Below, in pieces: positions 33,837 to 40,941 of a stretch of 40,941 nucleotides of DNA. The translations under genes and the position numbers were made by a program. Under the pieces are notes generated by a model. It saw only the letters and a list, made by a program, of their open reading frames with translations, was not told where the DNA came from and did no database searches. Position 1 is the first letter of the stretch. Each line of letters begins with the position of its first letter. The DNA is from Pseudomonas sp. (GTDB lineage Bacteria; Pseudomonadota; Gammaproteobacteria; Pseudomonadales; Pseudomonadaceae), in assembly GCA_016763285.1 (NCBI GenBank), contig JAESUC010000099.1, forward strand, positions 1-40,941, written 5' to 3'.

Positions 33837-34853
33837 ATGGATTGGATCCCCACAGCCCGAAGCACTCACCTGCCCCTGCGCATCTGCCTGATTGTGCTCC
33901 TGCTGTCATTGAGCGGTTGCGCGGGCTCGCAGTCGATCCTGGATCCCGCCGGCATACAGGCCGAACGCATAGCTTCGCTGTTCTGGTGGATGTTCGGCGG
34001 CGGCATGCTGATCTGGATCGGTGTGGTTGCGCTGGCCGGTTACGTGATCAAGGTCAGACCCGGGAAACACCAGCCGGTCAAAAGCCAGTGGCTGATTATC
34101 GGTGGCGGCGTTGTGTTTCCGGCCCTGGTGCTGACGGCGCTGTTGATTTTCGGGCTGTCGATAATGCCCGAGACGCGCCCCGGGGAGGGAGAGCGGACCG
34201 ACATCAGGATCAGCGTTGCCGGGGAGCAGTGGTGGTGGCGGGTGCATTACCAGACGGACAACGGTGAGAGCGTCGAACTGGCCAATGAAATTCGCTTGCC
34301 CGTTGGCAGGACGGCGCTGTTCGAGCTGACCAGCACCAACGTCATTCATTCGTTCTGGATACCGGCCCTGGGGGGCAAGGTAGACATGATTCCGGGGCGC
34401 ACCAATCGGTTGCTGCTCGAACCGACACGCACGGGAACCTTCCAGGGTGCCTGCGCCGAATATTGCGGCACCTCCCATGCCTTCATGCGCTTTCGGGTAC
34501 AGGTCATGGAGCAGCAGGCATTCGATCAATGGCTGGCAGCCCAGGCGCAGCCCGCACACACGCCGACAACGCCTGAAGCAAGGGAAGGTCGGCGCGTGTT
34601 CATGTCCAACGGCTGCGCCAGCTGCCATACGATCCGCGGCACCGCGGCTGACGGCCAACGGGGTCCTGATCTGACCCATGTAGGCAGCCGGTTGAGCCTG
34701 GCCGCCGGCACCCTGCCCATGGCCCCGGAGAGTTTCACCCACTGGATTGGCCATACCCGCGATATCAAACCGGGCGTGGTAATGCCACGCTTCGAGGTTC
34801 TCGGCCAGGAAAAGCTGGAAGCCCTGGCGGCCTACCTGACCAGCCTGGAGTAA
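33837..34853 (+). CDS. Cytochrome c oxidase subunit II with fused c-type haem domain (orphan)
   Basis: A 338-residue electron-entry subunit. Lipoprotein-type signal with lipobox LSGC (Cys28), two membrane helices (about 48-71, 86-108), then the CuA cupredoxin domain with all ligands: His171, Cys206, Glu208, Cys210, His214, Met217 (motif CAEYCGTSHAFM). A C-terminal mono-haem domain has CASCH (260-264) and probable axial Met316. ATG 33837 is chosen over an in-frame ATG 60 bases upstream because it leads straight into the signal peptide. No subunit I, III or assembly gene follows; a tRNA gene comes next. In most genomes this gene is next to subunit I, so its catalytic partner must be elsewhere or lost. 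Confidence 0.92.
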   Translation: MDWIPTARSTHLPLRICLIVLLLSLSGCAGSQSILDPAGIQAERIASLFWWMFGGGMLIWIGVVALAGYVIKVRPGKHQPVKSQWLIIGGGVVFPALVLTALLIFGLSIMPETRPGEGERTDIRISVAGEQWWWRVHYQTDNGESVELANEIRLPVGRTALFELTSTNVIHSFWIPALGGKVDMIPGRTNRLLLEPTRTGTFQGACAEYCGTSHAFMRFRVQVMEQQAFDQWLAAQAQPAHTPTTPEAREGRRVFMSNGCASCHTIRGTAADGQRGPDLTHVGSRLSLAAGTLPMAPESFTHWIGHTRDIKPGVVMPRFEVLGQEKLEALAAYLTSLE

Positions 34854-34955
34854 TGAACACTGCGGGGCCAGGATGTCTGGTTGTGCGATAGCACCGAAGA
34901 AAAGGCGGTGAAGGACAGACCCGTCAGTAAGGGCAGAAAATGCGACGTGGCAGAA

Positions 34956-35032
34956 TGGTGCGCGAGCCGGGATTCGAACCCGGGACCTACCGCTTAGGAG
35001 GCGGTCGCTCTATCCAGCTGAGCTACAAGCGC
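34956..35032 (-). tRNA. tRNA-Arg (anticodon CCT)
   Basis: On the minus strand a full cloverleaf can be read, 77 bases including an encoded CCA (34956-34958). The anticodon stem ACCGC/GCGGT encloses loop CTCCTAA with anticodon CCT; the T-arm is CCGGG-TTCGAAT-CCCGG. The acceptor strands GCGCTTG and CTCGCGC leave pairs 5-68 (T-C) and 6-67 (T-T) unpaired, which is unusual. It decodes AGG. Confidence 0.9.
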
Positions 35033-35362
35033 ACTGCAGGGGTTGAACATACTGCTTTACTACTGGGTTACGCGCTCAATGGCGTGACGCGCCGCATATT
35101 ACCTGATCGATCAGCCGCTTGGCCAGCTTACCCCAGCGTGCGCCACGCGCTTGCATAGGGTCATGTGCCGGAAATGCGTCACAAAACGGAGGCATTTTTT
35201 TGGCATGAGCTGACAACAGTGGAACAAAGCGCGTATAAAGAAATCTGAAAATTGAGTGCTTGCTTCAGAACTAGCTGCGATGTCTGTTAATCGCGCTATA
35301 CTGGCAGCCGGCAATCTGGCGTAGTGCTTATGGCCAGTCGCGTTCATTCTCCCAGACGATCA
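35033..35362. other. Intergenic region between tRNA-Arg and amrZ
   Basis: A 330-base stretch without a credible gene. It holds the upstream region of the tRNA (minus) and of amrZ (plus). A -10-like TATACT lies at 35297-35302, about 60 bases before the amrZ start, without a good -35 box. A palindrome TGATCGATCA occurs at 35104-35113. Confidence 0.5.
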
Positions 35363-35695
35363 ATGTTGCCCAATATGAAAACAGCTCAACACTACACCAG
35401 CCGCACCGCCGACAAGTTCGTCGTTCGCCTTCCAGATGGCATGCGCGAACATATCGCCGAAGTGGCGCGGCAGCATCACCGGAGCATGAACTCCGAAATC
35501 ATCGCACGCCTCGAACATAGCCTGCTCGATCTGCCGACTCTCCCGGATCAGCCCTCGCGCCAGATGCTCAACGATCAGCAGATGGACAGCCTGAGCCATC
35601 CCGAGCGCGAGCTGTTGCTGCGGTTCAGGGAAATGACCCGGCGTCAGCAGAATGCACTGCTGGCCCTGTTGCCGGGCGAAGAGAACGTTTCCTGA
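35363..35695 (+). CDS. amrZ: Ribbon-helix-helix regulator AmrZ (AlgZ)
   Basis: AmrZ is a tetrameric Arc-like DNA-binding protein that in Pseudomonas controls alginate, motility and c-di-GMP genes. The 110-residue product has the signature SRTADKFVVRLPDGMREHI (13-31) followed by SMNSEIIARLE and a C-terminal ERELLLRFREMTRRQQNALL tetramerisation region. With ATG 35363 the strand residues Lys18, Val20 and Arg22 fall at the same numbers as the DNA contacts of P. aeruginosa AmrZ, which supports this start over 35330 and 35375. The ribosome site is weak. It ends before a bidirectional terminator shared with oadB. Confidence 0.94.
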   Translation: MLPNMKTAQHYTSRTADKFVVRLPDGMREHIAEVARQHHRSMNSEIIARLEHSLLDLPTLPDQPSRQMLNDQQMDSLSHPERELLLRFREMTRRQQNALLALLPGEENVS

Positions 35696-35753
35696 GCTGT
35701 CCGTTCCATGCAGAAGCATTCGGACCAGCGATAACATAGCCCGGTATCCCGGC

Positions 35754-35785
35754 AAAAAAAACCGCTCTCGGAGAGCGGTTTTTTT
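35754..35785. terminator. Bidirectional Rho-independent terminator between amrZ and oadB
   Basis: CCGCTCT-CGG-AGAGCGG forms a 7-bp GC stem flanked by an A-run (35754-35761) on the left and a T-run (35779-35785) on the right. It therefore ends transcription in both directions, for amrZ on plus and the oadGAB operon on minus. Confidence 0.93.
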
Positions 35786-35804
35786 GTGGGTGACGATCGG
35801 GCTG

Positions 35805-36941
35805 TCAGCCGACGAATGTCAGCAGAATACCTGCCGCCACTGCCGAACCGATAACACCCGCCACGTTCGGACCCATGGCATGCATCAGCAGGAAGTTCTG
35901 CGGATTGGCTTCCAGGCCGACCTTGTTGGATACCCGGGCAGCCATAGGAACGGCAGATACCCCGGCCGAACCGATCAATGGGTTGATCGCCTGCTTGCTG
36001 ACAGCGTTCATCAGCTTGGCCATCATTACACCGGAAGCGGTTCCCACACAGAACGCCGCCATACCCAGCACCAGAATGCCAAGAGTGGTGAGCTGCAGGA
36101 AAGACTCGGCAGACAACTTGGAACCCACCGCCAAGCCCAGTCCCAGGGTGACGATATTGATCAGCGCGTTGCGCGTGGTATCGGCCAGACGCTCCACGAC
36201 ACCGCTCTCGCGCATCAGGTTACCGAAGCACAACATCCCCACCAGCGGAGCAGCCGAAGGCAACAGCAGCGCGACCAGCAACAACAGGGCAATCGGGAAG
36301 ATGATCTTCTCGGCCTTGCTTACCGGGCGTAGCTGGGTCATGACAATCGCCCGCTCCTTCTCGTTGGTCAGCGCACGCATGATCGGCGGCTGGATCATCG
36401 GCACCAGCGCCATGTAGGCGTAGGCAGCGACTGCAATCGGTCCGAGCAGATGGGGCGCCAACTGCGAAGTCACGAAGATCGAGGTGGGGCCATCCGCACC
36501 GCCGATAATCGCAATCGACGCGGCCTCCTTGAGCGAGAACTCGAAGCCGGGGATGCCCCAGGCAGTCAACGCCAACGCACCGAGAAGCGTACCGAAGATA
36601 CCGAACTGGGCCGCGGCACCGAGCAGCAGAGTACGCGGATTGGCCAGCATGGGACCGAAATCGGTCATCGCACCCACACCCATGAAGATGAGCAGCGGGA
36701 AAATGGTTGTCGGCAGACCAACCTGATAGATCATGTACAGCAGTCCGCCCGGATCACCCATGGCAGCGACGGGAAGATTGACGAGAATACCGCCGAAGCC
36801 GATCGGAATCAGCAGCAGCGGCTCGAAACCCTTGCGGATTGCCAGATAGATCATGCCCAGGCACACCAGGATCATGACGATCTGGCCAAACTCCAATTTG
36901 AAGATACCCGTGCTCGCCCAGAGCTGAAGAAGATTATCCAT
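35805..36941 (-). CDS. oadB: Sodium-pumping oxaloacetate decarboxylase, beta subunit
   Basis: OadB is the membrane subunit that decarboxylates carboxybiotin and exports Na+. The 378-residue protein is very hydrophobic (nine or more helices). The Na+-site motif [12 protein letters not shown] with Asp150, GCDP-like [12 protein letters not shown] near the N-terminus and [21 protein letters not shown] near the C-terminus are diagnostic. It follows oadA by 10 bases and ends before a strong bidirectional terminator. Confidence 0.96.
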   Translation of the reverse strand: MDNLLQLWASTGIFKLEFGQIVMILVCLGMIYLAIRKGFEPLLLIPIGFGGILVNLPVAAMGDPGGLLYMIYQVGLPTTIFPLLIFMGVGAMTDFGPMLANPRTLLLGAAAQFGIFGTLLGALALTAWGIPGFEFSLKEAASIAIIGGADGPTSIFVTSQLAPHLLGPIAVAAYAYMALVPMIQPPIMRALTNEKERAIVMTQLRPVSKAEKIIFPIALLLLVALLLPSAAPLVGMLCFGNLMRESGVVERLADTTRNALINIVTLGLGLAVGSKLSAESFLQLTTLGILVLGMAAFCVGTASGVMMAKLMNAVSKQAINPLIGSAGVSAVPMAARVSNKVGLEANPQNFLLMHAMGPNVAGVIGSAVAAGILLTFVG

Positions 36942-36951
36942 TCAATTCCCC

Positions 36952-38736
36952 TCAGCCGATGGTCAGCAAGGTATCGCCGACGTTGACTGCGTCGCCCACC
37001 TTGACGTTGATACTGCCCACGGTGCCGGCTTTGAATGCCTGCACTTCGGTTTCCATCTTCATGGCTTCGAGAATGATCACGACATCCCCTTCTTCCACGT
37101 GGTCACCGGCATCCACCAGCACCTTGAAGATGTTACCTGCCAGAGGCGCTTTCTGCGGCTCGCCATCACCACCTGCGGCCGGAGCCGGAGCGGCCTGCGC
37201 CGAGGACTCGGCACCACCGACCGGCTTGATACCGGTGATATCACCGCCCTCGGCCACCTGAACGACAAAGTCCTTGCCGTTGACGGTAACGGTGTACACC
37301 TCGGCCTCACCCGGTTTGGCAGCGACGGTTTCCTTGCCGGTCGGCACGGGCTCGAACGCATCCGGGTTGCCGCGGTTCTCGAGGAACTTGAGACCGATCT
37401 GCGGGAACAGGGCGTAGGTCAGCACGTCGTCAATCTCGTCGGCTGCCAGCTTGATCCCCTTCTCCTGGGCGATGCCCTTGAGTTCGGCGGTCAGCTTGTC
37501 CATCTCCGGCTCGAGCAGATCAGCCGGGCGGCAGGTCACGGGCTCGGCACCGTCAAGAACGCGGGCTTGCAGCTCCTTGTTGAACGGGGCCGGCGCTGCG
37601 CCGTACTCGCCCTTGAGGATGCCTGCGGTCTCCTTGGTAATCGACTTGAAGCGCTCACCGGTCAGTACGTTGATCACCGCCTGCGTACCGACAATCTGCG
37701 AGGTAGGCGTGACCAGCGGGATGAAACCCAGATCCTCACGCACACGTGGAATCTCGGCCAGCACCTGATCAAACTTGTCTTCGGCGCCCTGCTCCTTGAG
37801 CTGGTTTTCCATATTGGTCAGCATGCCGCCAGGCACCTGAGCAATCAGGATTCGCGCATCGACGCCCTTGAGGCTGCCTTCGAATTTCGCGTATTTCTTC
37901 CGCACTTCCCGGAAATAGGCCGCACATTCTTCCAGCAGCACCAGGTCAAGACCGGTATCACGGGGTGTGTTCTGGAAGATGGAAACAATCGATTCGGTCG
38001 GCGAATGGCCGTAGGTCATGGACAGAGAGGAGATAGCCGTGTCGACGTTATCGATGCCGGCCTCGGCTGCCTTGATGATGGCGCCGGTGGACAGCCCTGC
38101 AGTGGCGTGGCACTGCATGTGTACCGGAATGCTCAGGGTCTCCTTCAAGCGGGTAACCAGGTCGAAGGCGATGTAGGGGTTGAGAATACCGGCCATGTCC
38201 TTGATTGCCAGCGACTCAGCACCCATGTCTTCGAGCTGCTTGGCCAGATCCACCCACATCTCGAGGGTGTGTACCGGGCTGGTGGTGTAGGCGATGGTGC
38301 CCTGGGCGTGCTTGCCCTGTGCCTTGACGGCCTTGATGGCGGTTTCCATATTGCGCGGATCGTTCATCGCGTCGAACACACGGAATACGTCCACGCCATT
38401 GACCGCAGCGCGCTCGACGAATTTCTCGACGACATCGTCAGCGTAATGACGATAACCCAGCAGGTTCTGACCGCGCAGCAGCATTTGCTGGCGGGTATTG
38501 GGCATGGCCTTTTTCAGTTCGCGGATGCGCTCCCAGGGATCTTCACCGAGATAGCGGATACAGGCATCAAAGGTAGCGCCACCCCAGGACTCCACCGACC
38601 AGAAACCTACCTGGTCGAGCTTGCCAGCGATCGGCAGCATGTCGTCAAGACGCATGCGGGTAGCAAGGATGGATTGGTGGGCGTCTCGCAGAATGACATC
38701 CGTTATGCCCAAGGGCTGCTGCTTGGTATCGGTCAT
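36952..38736 (-). CDS. oadA: Sodium-pumping oxaloacetate decarboxylase, alpha subunit
   Basis: OadA carries the carboxyltransferase and biotin domains; it transfers CO2 from oxaloacetate to biotin, giving pyruvate. In 594 residues: carboxyltransferase TIM barrel (about 10-265) beginning [12 protein letters not shown], a conserved PYC/OADA region (to about 460), an Ala/Pro-rich linker ([13 protein letters not shown]) and a biotinyl domain with EAMKMET, biotinylated Lys560. It lies between oadG and oadB. The direction of use (decarboxylation coupled to Na+ export) is by family knowledge. Confidence 0.96.
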   Translation of the reverse strand: MTDTKQQPLGITDVILRDAHQSILATRMRLDDMLPIAGKLDQVGFWSVESWGGATFDACIRYLGEDPWERIRELKKAMPNTRQQMLLRGQNLLGYRHYADDVVEKFVERAAVNGVDVFRVFDAMNDPRNMETAIKAVKAQGKHAQGTIAYTTSPVHTLEMWVDLAKQLEDMGAESLAIKDMAGILNPYIAFDLVTRLKETLSIPVHMQCHATAGLSTGAIIKAAEAGIDNVDTAISSLSMTYGHSPTESIVSIFQNTPRDTGLDLVLLEECAAYFREVRKKYAKFEGSLKGVDARILIAQVPGGMLTNMENQLKEQGAEDKFDQVLAEIPRVREDLGFIPLVTPTSQIVGTQAVINVLTGERFKSITKETAGILKGEYGAAPAPFNKELQARVLDGAEPVTCRPADLLEPEMDKLTAELKGIAQEKGIKLAADEIDDVLTYALFPQIGLKFLENRGNPDAFEPVPTGKETVAAKPGEAEVYTVTVNGKDFVVQVAEGGDITGIKPVGGAESSAQAAPAPAAGGDGEPQKAPLAGNIFKVLVDAGDHVEEGDVVIILEAMKMETEVQAFKAGTVGSINVKVGDAVNVGDTLLTIG

Positions 38737-38787
38737 AGTGTTATGGCCTTTGTAGTTTTAAGTAGAAAAACGCGCAAAATGGGTGTG

Positions 38788-39042
38788 TCAGCCGCGACGG
38801 CTGCGATGTTGCTGTATGGCTGCCCCGATCACCGCGATCGTTTCCTGATCGACGGCATTACCGGTTACCGGCTTGGCGCGCTTGGGCGCCTTGGGGACCG
38901 GCAGAGCTTCTGGAAAAAAGCGGCTGAGAAACGCTGACATGGCGGTGGTCACCGCCACGAGAAGTATGAGAAACACGAACACTGAGCCCATGCCCAGCGC
39001 CATCAGTTCCACACCTTCCATTACCAGTTCGGACGAAGTCAT
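38788..39042 (-). CDS. oadG: Oxaloacetate decarboxylase gamma subunit
   Basis: OadG is the small membrane subunit that joins alpha to beta. The 84-residue product has a single membrane helix (about 12-36, ALGMGSVFVFLILLVAVTTA) and a hydrophilic, His/Arg-rich C-terminus (AIQQHRSRRG), in which OadG proteins often bind Zn. The start at 39042 (MTSSELVMEGVELM) has AGGAGAG upstream; an in-frame start 105 bases earlier has no family similarity. It is the first gene of oadGAB. Confidence 0.9.
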   Translation of the reverse strand: MTSSELVMEGVELMALGMGSVFVFLILLVAVTTAMSAFLSRFFPEALPVPKAPKRAKPVTGNAVDQETIAVIGAAIQQHRSRRG

Positions 39043-39221
39043 TTTCTCTCCTGCAAATAAGTGCGGTGCATCCGTGATGCCCTTCGGCAAGATTGGCTGG
39101 GTTGTCACACCGCAAGCCCTACAGAAGGGATAATCTGCCGCCGGCACACTATCCTTTCTGCTCGCAAAACCGGGCTAATGTAGCCTGATGTGACATTTTT
39201 GGCAAACAAGGCGACATTCGT

Positions 39222-40643
39222 CTACAACAGAAACAGCGTCGCCAGGCCCAGAAAAATAAAGAAGCCGCCACTGTCGGTAATGGCCGTAATCAACACGCTG
39301 GAGCCCAGCGCCGGGTCGCCGCCCATGCGCATGCGCAGTAGCGGGATGACCACCCCCATGAAGGCCGCCAGCATCATGTTGAGCACCATGGCCGACATCA
39401 AGACGATTGATAATGGAATATTGAAGTACAGGAACCAGGCAATCACACCCAGCACCGCGCCCCAGACCAGGCCATTGATCAGCGCCACGCCGGCTTCCTT
39501 GCGCAACAGCCGCTCGCCATGGGCCATCTGCACCTGACCGGTGGCAATACCACGCACGATCAGGGTGATGGTCTGGTTACCCGAATTGCCGCCAACGCCG
39601 GCGACGATGGGCATCAGGGCTGCCAAGGCGACCAGCTGCTCGATCGAGTGCTCGAACAGACCAATGACCCGCGACGCAACCAGAGCGGTACACAGATTGA
39701 TCGCCAGCCAGGCCCAGCGGTTGCGCACGGACTTCCAGACCGAGGCGAAGATATCTTCCTCCTCTACCAGGCCGGCGGCATTGAGTGCATCGGTCTCGTT
39801 TTCTTCGCGGATATAATCGAGCATCTGCTCGATGGTCAGGCGCCCCTGCAGTTTGCCCTTGCTGTCCACGACAGGTGCCGACACCAGGTTATAGCGCTCG
39901 AAGGCCTGCACCGCTTCACCGGCATCGTCGCCGGGATAGAAGATCACCGGGTCTGTGGCCATCACATCAGCCACCAACTGGTCGTCCGGGGTCACCAGCA
40001 GCTTCTTGATCGACAGGACGCCCTTGAGCACCCCCTGCAGGTCCACCACAAAAAGTTTGTCGGTATGATCCGGCAGGGTTTCGAACCGGCGCAGATAGCG
40101 ACTGACGACCTCCAGGGTGACATCATCGCGAATCGTCACCATGTCAAAATCCATCAGTGCGCCGACCTGATCGTCGTCAAATGACAAAGCCGACTTGAGC
40201 CGTTCGCGTTGCTGGGCATCCAGCGTATCCATCAGCTCGCGGACAACATCCCGCGGCAGATCCGGCGCCAGATCGGCCAGCTCGTCAGCATCCAGATTCG
40301 TCGCCGCAGCAATAATTTCCTGGTTGTCCATGTCCGCCAGCAGCGTCTCGCGCACCGCATCGGACACTTCCAGCAGCACCTCGCCGTCGCGTTCGGTGCC
40401 GACAAGTTGCCATACCGTCAGTCGCTCTTCCAGGGGGAGCGACTCAAGGATGTAGGCGACATCGGCCGGGTGCAGCTCCTCCAGCTTCTGCTGGAGTTCG
40501 TCACGGCCGGGTATCTCTTCCAGCGGCCTGTCGGCGCCATCATCCGCTGCAGCCTCAGCCTGCTCGAACTGATGCAGCAGATCCATGACCTGCTCCAGTC
40601 GATCCTGGAGGCTTTCGGGGGATTTTCTGTTCGGTACAGGCAT
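39222..40643 (-). CDS. mgtE: Magnesium transporter MgtE
   Basis: A Mg2+ channel of 473 residues. An N-terminal helical superhelix domain (about 40-150), a CBS-domain pair (about 155-275) that senses Mg2+, a plug helix and five membrane helices (about 305-473). The selectivity motif PIVAGVGGNSGNQT and the C-terminal GGDPALGSSVLITAITDS are diagnostic. AGGGAA precedes the ATG at 40643. It is transcribed toward oadG with a 179-base gap and has no operon partner. Confidence 0.96.
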   Translation of the reverse strand: MPVPNRKSPESLQDRLEQVMDLLHQFEQAEAAADDGADRPLEEIPGRDELQQKLEELHPADVAYILESLPLEERLTVWQLVGTERDGEVLLEVSDAVRETLLADMDNQEIIAAATNLDADELADLAPDLPRDVVRELMDTLDAQQRERLKSALSFDDDQVGALMDFDMVTIRDDVTLEVVSRYLRRFETLPDHTDKLFVVDLQGVLKGVLSIKKLLVTPDDQLVADVMATDPVIFYPGDDAGEAVQAFERYNLVSAPVVDSKGKLQGRLTIEQMLDYIREENETDALNAAGLVEEEDIFASVWKSVRNRWAWLAINLCTALVASRVIGLFEHSIEQLVALAALMPIVAGVGGNSGNQTITLIVRGIATGQVQMAHGERLLRKEAGVALINGLVWGAVLGVIAWFLYFNIPLSIVLMSAMVLNMMLAAFMGVVIPLLRMRMGGDPALGSSVLITAITDSGGFFIFLGLATLFLL

Positions 40644-40757
40644 GGCTGGCTTCCCTGAAAGGCGCAGTGAGCGGACAAAGACACTGAACGGGCGGCATGA
40701 ACAGGATGCAGACCGGCACCCACCCTGAAAGCCTAGCAGGCTTTCATTTCAGCCCGT

Positions 40758-40788
40758 CGTTTTGCCCCAGCACGTGAGCGGCAAAACG
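40758..40788. other. Hairpin in the mgtE upstream region
   Basis: CGTTTTGCC (40758-40766) and GGCAAAACG (40780-40788) form a perfect 9-bp stem with a 13-base loop, about 115 bases upstream of the mgtE start. There is no T-run on either side. It could be an operator or leader structure; I do not recognise a known Mg riboswitch here. Confidence 0.55.
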
Positions 40789-40794
40789 CCGGGC

Positions 40795-40826
40795 AAAAAA
40801 AAACCCACCGGATAACCAGTGGGTTT
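40795..40826 (-). terminator. Rho-independent terminator of tRNA-Arg(ACG)
   Basis: On the minus strand AAACCCACTGG and CCGGTGGGTTT pair with one A-C mismatch around loop TTAT, and are followed by nine T in total. It starts 7 bases past the tRNA CCA end. Confidence 0.9.
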
Positions 40827-40832
40827 CTTAAA

Positions 40833-40909
40833 TGGTGCACTCGGGAGGATTCGAACCTCCGACCGCTCGGTTCGTAGCCGAGTACTCTATCCAGCTGAGC
40901 TACGAGTGC
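40833..40909 (-). tRNA. tRNA-Arg (anticodon ACG)
   Basis: A 77-base cloverleaf on the minus strand with an encoded CCA (40833-40835). The acceptor stem GCACTCG/CGAGTGC is perfect. The anticodon stem CTCGG/CCGAG encloses CTACGAA, anticodon ACG, which decodes CGU/CGC/CGA after A-to-I editing. Confidence 0.97.
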
Positions 40910-40921
40910 ATTGTGGGGCGT

Positions 40922-40927
40922 ATTATA
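40922..40927 (-). promoter_or_regulatory. -10 box of the tRNA-Arg(ACG) promoter
   Basis: The minus strand reads TATAAT followed by ACGCCCC, a consensus -10 and a GC-rich discriminator typical of stringently controlled stable-RNA promoters. The -35 box would lie beyond the window edge. Confidence 0.75.
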
Positions 40928-40941
40928 GGGACTGTTTTCTT

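Noticed and set aside
35111..35347. 78-codon open frame on the minus strand upstream of amrZ
   Set aside because: No ribosome site, odd composition and it covers the probable amrZ promoter; likely spurious.
40644..40795. Mg-sensing riboswitch (M-box) upstream of mgtE
   Set aside because: The leader is about 150 bases with one simple hairpin; I could not find M-box helices or conserved core segments, and no terminator precedes the gene.
1..40941. CRISPR arrays, insertion sequences, prophage or toxin-antitoxin genes
   Set aside because: No regularly spaced repeats, transposase, integrase or phage-like proteins seen on either strand. The only tandem repeat is the 15-mer array at 2441-2485.

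Overview
The window is a gene-dense, GC-rich stretch of gammaproteobacterial chromosome, most likely from Pseudomonadaceae. The evidence is a cheR-cheV / flgA-flgM-flgN-flgZ arrangement like that of Pseudomonas, an AmrZ orthologue whose DNA-contacting residues fall at the same positions as in P. aeruginosa, and the aapJQMP operon. A complete oadGAB sodium pump suggests a marine or halotolerant relative such as Halopseudomonas; this genus guess is inference. I see no insertion sequence, prophage, CRISPR array or toxin-antitoxin pair.

Layout. (1) 1-7000, flagella and chemotaxis: flgBCDE (minus, flgE cut by the window edge) behind a sigma-54 promoter, cheV-cheR (minus), then divergent flgA, flgM, flgN and the PilZ gene flgZ, with a sigma-54-like site before flgA and a FliA (sigma-28) promoter before flgM. 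(2) 7000-12210: an MFS transporter, a blue-light LOV histidine kinase with a fused receiver, an unidentified membrane protein and a polyphosphate-glucokinase-like ROK protein. (3) 12224-15432: a minus-strand operon of an outer-membrane barrel, a small PstS-like periplasmic protein and a membrane diguanylate cyclase. (4) 15600-22200: an inositol-monophosphatase-family enzyme and a complete tripartite RND efflux operon. (5) 22288-29078: a YqaA-type membrane protein, a glucose-1-dehydrogenase-like SDR divergent from a GH15 hydrolase coupled to a membrane protein, a 48-residue acidic ORF, a ClpP-like protein, a DUF2236/MpaB-like protein and a second diguanylate cyclase. (6) 29239-33426: aapJQMP, general L-amino-acid uptake. 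(7) 33837-34853: a lone lipoprotein-type cytochrome oxidase subunit II with a fused c-type haem domain. (8) 34956-40909: tRNA-Arg(CCT), amrZ, oadGAB, mgtE and tRNA-Arg(ACG).

Cyclic di-GMP links several parts. Two diguanylate cyclases with intact inhibitory sites, a flagellar PilZ brake (FlgZ) and AmrZ, a known regulator of motility and c-di-GMP genes in pseudomonads, lie in the same 40 kb. The most attractive candidate for an undescribed system is the barrel / PstS-like / diguanylate cyclase operon, whose architecture resembles YfiBNR but with a different periplasmic partner. Other points worth checking are the ClpP-like protein lacking the canonical catalytic Asp, the orphan CuA-haem c subunit, the tandem 15-mers at enhancer distance from the flgB promoter, and a tRNA-Arg with two acceptor-stem mismatches.
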